From NCBI GenBank assembly GCA_024234895.1, contig JACKNJ010000012.1:1-64000 (forward strand): a stretch of DNA of 64,000 bases. Reading direction: 5' to 3'. Every line of letters begins with the position of its first letter. The stretch's first letter is position 1. Position numbers and translations under genes: made by a program. The stretch is from Gammaproteobacteria bacterium (lineage in GTDB: Bacteria; Pseudomonadota; Gammaproteobacteria; JACKNK01). The notes under the pieces were generated by a model. The model made no database searches. It was not told where the DNA came from and saw nothing but the letters and a program-made list of their open reading frames with translations. Shown here piece after piece: positions 60,340-64,000 of this stretch.

Positions 60340-61074
60340 TTACGCGGCCTGCGCCGTGTCGTTATCGAGGTAGTGCCAGCCGATCGGCTCGCCCTTCGGG
60401 CTGAACGCGTAGACGATCGGCACGCCGGTCGGGATCTCGAAGTCCTCGACCTCGGCCACGCTCATGTCGTGCAGCGCCATGATCAGCGCGCGCAAGGTGT
60501 TGCCATGGCTGCTGATCAACAGGCGCTTGCCGTCGACGATCTGCGGGGCGATGACCTCGCGCCAGAAGTCCATGACGCGTTCGCGGGTCGCCGCGAGACT
60601 CTCGCCGTTGGGCAACTGGCGCGGGTCGATGTCGGCCCAGCGCGGGTCGTGAACCGGGTGCTCCGGGTCGTTGTCGAGCAGACGGGGCGGACGGTCGAGG
60701 TAACCCCGGCGCCAGCGCCACACCTGGTCCTCGCCGACACGCCCGGCCATGGCAATCTTGTCCTCGCCCTGCAAGGCCCCGTAGTGGCGCTCGTTCAGGC
60801 GCCAGTCGGCGCAGACCGGGATGCCGGTATTGCCCGACTCGCGCATCACGATGTCGGCGGTCTCGCGGGCACGGGACAGGCGAGAGGTGTAGACGCGATC
60901 AAAGCTGTAGCCGGCTTCGGCGAGGGCGCCCGCTGCCCGCACCGCTTCATCGCGGCCGAAATCGGTCAGGGAGGGATCGGCCCAGCCGGTGAAGCGGCCT
61001 TCGCGATTCCACTCGCTCTGGGCGTGGCGGATTATGACCACCACCGGGAGCATCAGTTTGTTGGGCATGTTCAT
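60340..61074 (-). CDS. gpmA: 2,3-bisphosphoglycerate-dependent phosphoglycerate mutase
   Basis: A 244-residue glycolytic enzyme interconverting 3- and 2-phosphoglycerate. Catalytic RHAQSEWN near 16-23 with phospho-histidine H17; the family usually has RHG. Others: FTGWADPSLTDFGRDEA, LNERHYGALQG and SSHGNTLRALI. Divergent from oxyR. Confidence 0.94.
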   Translation of the reverse strand: MNMPNKLMLPVVVIIRHAQSEWNREGRFTGWADPSLTDFGRDEAVRAAGALAEAGYSFDRVYTSRLSRARETADIVMRESGNTGIPVCADWRLNERHYGALQGEDKIAMAGRVGEDQVWRWRRGYLDRPPRLLDNDPEHPVHDPRWADIDPRQLPNGESLAATRERVMDFWREVIAPQIVDGKRLLISSHGNTLRALIMALHDMSVAEVEDFEIPTGVPIVYAFSPKGEPIGWHYLDNDTAQAA

Positions 61075-61255
61075 TCTCCGGATACGTTGGGCGGCAGGTT
61101 GGTCGTTCGTTTTGCTGCCTTGTTGGGAATGAACCTTATTTGTGGTTATGGAATTGTTGAAATCGTTTGATCGGATGACTGCAATATGGAAAACCTATCG
61201 AACTGTGTTTCACTGTCGCTGAACGATTTCTCCCGCCCGACCGAATGGGGATGAC

Positions 61256-62167
61256 ATGAATCTGAGAGACCTGCGTTACGTGCTCGCGGTGGCGGAATTC
61301 CGCCATTTCGGCAAGGCGGCCGAGGCCAGCTTCGTGAGCCAGCCGACCCTGTCCGGGCAGATCAAGAAGATGGAGGACGAGCTCGGCGTGACCATCTTCG
61401 AGCGCAGCAACCGCTCGGTGGAGATCACGCCGATCGGCGAGCAACTGCTGATCTACGCGCGCCGCGTGATCGAACAGGTCGAGGCCATGGAGAACCTCGC
61501 CAAGGCCGCGCAGGACCCGTTGGCGGGGCCGCTGCGTCTGGGCGTCATACCCACGCTCGGCCCGTATCTGATGCCTTTGATCCTGTTGCCATTGCGCAAG
61601 GACTTTCCCCAGCTGCATCTGGTCCTGCGCGAGGAGATCACCTCGCTGCTGCTGGATCATCTGCGCCGCCACGAACTCGACGCCGCGCTGATCGCGACCC
61701 CGCCGGATGACGACGACCTGCAGGAAATTCCGCTGTTCGACGAACCGTTCTGGCTCGCCCACCCGGCCAAGCACCCGCTCTACAACAAGGACGAGATCTA
61801 CGAGGAAGATCTGCCCGTCGACCAGTTGCTGCTGTTGGCGGATGGCCATTGCCTGACCGAGCAGGTCATGGGCGTGTGCCATCTGGATCAGTCGGCGGGC
61901 CACGACGATCTGCGTGCGTCCAGCCTGGAGACGCTGATGCAACTGGTCGGCGCCGGCTTTGGCTGCACCCTGGTGCCGGCGCTCGCCCTGCGCAGTTCCT
62001 GGGCGACCGACACCGGCGTGATCCTGCGCCAGGTCAACATCGCCAATGCCGAGCGCCGCGTGCGACTGGTGGCGCGCAAGACCTTCCCGCGCGCGTTGGC
62101 GCTGAAGGCCCTCGCCAGGCTCATCAACAGGCATCTGCCCAACACCGTGCGCCGGATCGAGATATAG
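61256..62167 (+). CDS. oxyR: Peroxide-sensing regulator OxyR
   Basis: A 303-residue LysR regulator. HTH RHFGKAAEASFVSQPTLSGQ, and redox cysteines C199 and C208 (GHCLTEQVMGVCHL), the same numbers as in E. coli. Peroxide oxidises them to a disulfide, and the protein then activates genes such as katG and ahpCF. Start ATG 61256 has no strong ribosome site visible (gggatg only). Confidence 0.95.
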   Translation: MNLRDLRYVLAVAEFRHFGKAAEASFVSQPTLSGQIKKMEDELGVTIFERSNRSVEITPIGEQLLIYARRVIEQVEAMENLAKAAQDPLAGPLRLGVIPTLGPYLMPLILLPLRKDFPQLHLVLREEITSLLLDHLRRHELDAALIATPPDDDDLQEIPLFDEPFWLAHPAKHPLYNKDEIYEEDLPVDQLLLLADGHCLTEQVMGVCHLDQSAGHDDLRASSLETLMQLVGAGFGCTLVPALALRSSWATDTGVILRQVNIANAERRVRLVARKTFPRALALKALARLINRHLPNTVRRIEI

Positions 62168-62277
62168 GCCATGGCGTCATCCGTCACTTTGGTTGCCGCG
62201 CCCCCATCCATGCGTGCCCTCAGTCCTTGGTATTGGCGGGGTAAAGCCGCTCCGGCCTTGGCTATCATCGCGAAAAT

Positions 62278-63087
62278 ATGAACTCCGCCGACCTGCAACC
62301 GCTGCTGCGCGACGCCGCGCGTATCGAACTTCTGCCACGCTTCGGGCGCATTGCCGCCGCCGCCAAGGCGGATGGCTCGCTGGTTACCGAGGCCGATGTC
62401 GCGGTGCAGCGACACATTCAGCAGCGACTCAAGGACGCTTACCCGGACATCGGCTTTCTGGGCGAGGAAATGCGTGGCGAGGACCACGCCCGTCTGCTGC
62501 GGGAACTCGCCGAGGGTCGGCACGACGGTCTCTGGGTGCTTGACCCGCTCGACGGCACCATCAACTTCGCGTCCGGGGTGCCGTGTTTTGCGGTCTCGCT
62601 GGCCCTGCTGGACCGCGACGGCGTGCGCGCAGGCCTGATCCTGGACCCGCTGCGGGACGAGTGTTTCCGCGCCGATCGCGGTGCCGGCGCATTCCTGAAC
62701 GATATGCCGCTGCGTGCCGGCACGGATGCGGGGGTACTGAAGGAATGCGTCGCCGAAATCGATCTGAAGCGCTTGACCGAGCGCCTGCGTCTGGCCCTGG
62801 TGCGGGCGCAACCGTTCCGCTCGCAGCGTAATTTCGGCTCCGGCGCGCTCGACTGGGCCTGGCTCGCGGCCGGTCGCTTCCAGTTGTATCTGCATGGCGG
62901 CCAGAAACTCTGGGACTACGCGGCCGGCAGCCTGATCCTGGCCGAGGCCGGCGGCCACGCCGTCACCCTGCAACATGAGCCCGTATACACTGGCGTCATC
63001 GCGCCGCGTTCGGTGGTCGGCGCCGGTGACGAAGCCCTTTTCAAGGCGTGGCGCGATTGGTTGCGCGCCGCCGATCCGATCGACTGA
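62278..63087 (+). CDS. Inositol monophosphatase family protein (SuhB/HisN-like)
   Basis: A 269-residue Mg-dependent phosphatase. Metal motifs GEEM (near 62), DPLDGTINFASG near 84 and LWDYAAGSLILAEAGG near 212. The family acts on inositol phosphate, 3'-phosphoadenosine or histidinol phosphate; which one is unclear. Starts 110 bases after oxyR; next gene is 9 bases away. Confidence 0.88.
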   Translation: MNSADLQPLLRDAARIELLPRFGRIAAAAKADGSLVTEADVAVQRHIQQRLKDAYPDIGFLGEEMRGEDHARLLRELAEGRHDGLWVLDPLDGTINFASGVPCFAVSLALLDRDGVRAGLILDPLRDECFRADRGAGAFLNDMPLRAGTDAGVLKECVAEIDLKRLTERLRLALVRAQPFRSQRNFGSGALDWAWLAAGRFQLYLHGGQKLWDYAAGSLILAEAGGHAVTLQHEPVYTGVIAPRSVVGAGDEALFKAWRDWLRAADPID

Positions 63088-63095
63088 GCGAGCCG

Positions 63096-63767
63096 ATGTC
63101 CGATAACGAAGTGCATTTCTTCCACCCGCGTCCGGGGCCGCGTGAACGCCATCTGAAACGGCGATATCGCAATCCCTTGTTCGGTGACGACGCGGTGGTG
63201 ACCCAGGATGAGGTGATCGCCGCGCGCCGTGCCGATCGCGAGGACATGGATCAGTTCGTCAAGGACGTGAAGGTACTGTTCGATCAGGCCGCCCACCTCC
63301 CGCCCAACGTCGAGAGCGATGTGATCCTGGGCCTGAAGTCGCGCTGTGATCAGCTGTTCGAACATTCCTGCCGTTTCGGCGTCGACCTCGGCAAGGAGCA
63401 GCAGGCGCTCAAGCGCCTCACCGAGGTCATCATGAAGGCTGTCTGGCAGGGCGCCGGCAATGACACGCAGGCGCGCGGCGAACTGGAGCAGGAGGAGGTC
63501 GCGCGCGCCGAGCACTACCGCCTGCTTGAACACAAGCTGATCGTCGACCTGTTGAGTCCGGAGTCGCCGATCCAGGAAGACCATCTGGTCGCGACGCTGT
63601 TGAGCGAGTCGGAAGAGGCGGTGGAGCGCGCGCTGCAATTGTTCGAACCGGCGCACCGCGCGGCGATGCTGAGCCAGGCCGGCGAACTGCTGGATCAGCT
63701 CGACCGGAACGGCGTGGCGACGGGACGATGGCGGGATCGGCTGATTCTGTTCGGTGGGCGGCACTGA
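63096..63767 (+). CDS. Protein of unknown function
   Basis: A 223-residue soluble, charged and helical protein that I do not recognise. N-terminal basic motif (HPRPGPRERHLKRRYRNPLF) is followed by an EDMDQFVKDVKVLFDQAAHLP helix. The codon use is normal. ATG 63096 follows gagcgagcc; it could be co-expressed with the phosphatase. Confidence 0.7.
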   Translation: MSDNEVHFFHPRPGPRERHLKRRYRNPLFGDDAVVTQDEVIAARRADREDMDQFVKDVKVLFDQAAHLPPNVESDVILGLKSRCDQLFEHSCRFGVDLGKEQQALKRLTEVIMKAVWQGAGNDTQARGELEQEEVARAEHYRLLEHKLIVDLLSPESPIQEDHLVATLLSESEEAVERALQLFEPAHRAAMLSQAGELLDQLDRNGVATGRWRDRLILFGGRH

Positions 63768-64000
63768 GACGCGCTCGGGGCCAGGCTCATGGCGGGAGCT
63801 GGCAGGGACTGCCAGCCATGGCGTGTTGAGGCCCGATTGGCATGGGGGCGGTGACCGCGTTGGTCGATCGCATGCCCTTACAAATATTCGTAACTACTAA
63901 TATAGATTTGCGCCAAGTTGCCGGTTCCGGTAGCGATCTGCACATAAGTCGCCGATTTCCGCGCACGTCGTTTGTTCGGCAGCGCTGGCGGTAACGTGCT
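63768..64000. other. Intergenic end of window
   Basis: No gene seen. An AT-rich patch at about 63880-63912 (ttcgtaactactaatatag) may be a promoter for a gene to the right. Confidence 0.4.

Overview
The window is a high-GC chromosomal segment of a Gram-negative bacterium, most likely a sulfur-oxidising gammaproteobacterium. Four things point there: an almost complete division and cell wall (dcw) cluster with a meso-DAP type MurE, a flavocytochrome c sulfide dehydrogenase pair (fccA, fccB), a C199/C208-type OxyR, and many REP-like palindromes. Species cannot be fixed from the sequence alone. Most genes read left to right; the iron/heme block, porin, ompA, fccAB and katG block read right to left.

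Region by region. 1-6640: cysS, a secreted CAP-domain protein, a Gph-like phosphatase, an SppA-like protease, a RHH/ParE-type toxin-antitoxin pair lying between inverted copies of a repeat, and an unrecognised 387-residue protein. 6749-8989: a hybrid histidine kinase with a FixL-like PAS domain. 9053-11172: a bacterioferritin remnant, a Fur-box-preceded di-haem peroxidase and a Tat-exported copper storage protein. 11419-18405: a leftward iron/heme block (hemP, imelysin, DUF1111 di-haem protein, second imelysin, DUF1513 protein, small membrane protein, HmuS-like protein) with a Fur box in front of hemP. 18573-20777: a frameshifted porin behind a Zur-like box, then ompA. 20918-23681: clpB with a sigma-32 type promoter and a strong terminator. 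23795-28967: a zinc-starvation block (Zur-like box, frameshifted DUF1826 gene, COG0523 GTPase, ZrgA-like His-rich protein, ABC ATPase and FtsX-type permease), interrupted by two palindromic repeats. 29187-31581: ahpC-ahpF. 31621-34800: two uncertain small genes, fccB, fccA and a glycine-zipper protein. 34843-36971: a BaeS/BaeR-like two-component system. 37054-38241: a large palindromic repeat and an IS110-family element. 38650-39005: RNase P RNA. 39266-57579: mraZ-rsmH-ftsL-ftsI-murE-murF-mraY-murD-ftsW-murG-murC-(small ORF)-murB-ddl-ftsQ-ftsA-ftsZ. 57713-63767: katG, a LysR DNA-binding domain on its own, gpmA, oxyR, an inositol-phosphatase family protein and an unrecognised protein.

Several parts work together. 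Peroxide defence recurs (di-haem peroxidase, AhpCF, KatG, OxyR). Metal handling recurs as well: a Fur-type iron block, a Zur-type zinc block and a copper store. The dcw genes are almost all overlapped by 1 to 4 bases and should be translationally coupled behind a MraZ-type operator. Two genes (porin, DUF1826) are broken by single-base shifts that could be real or assembly errors. The most unusual items are the small ORF coupled to murB inside the dcw cluster, the LysR domain fragment wired between gpmA and katG, the repeat-bounded toxin-antitoxin cassette, and the families of long palindromic repeats. I saw no CRISPR array, tRNA, rRNA or prophage.
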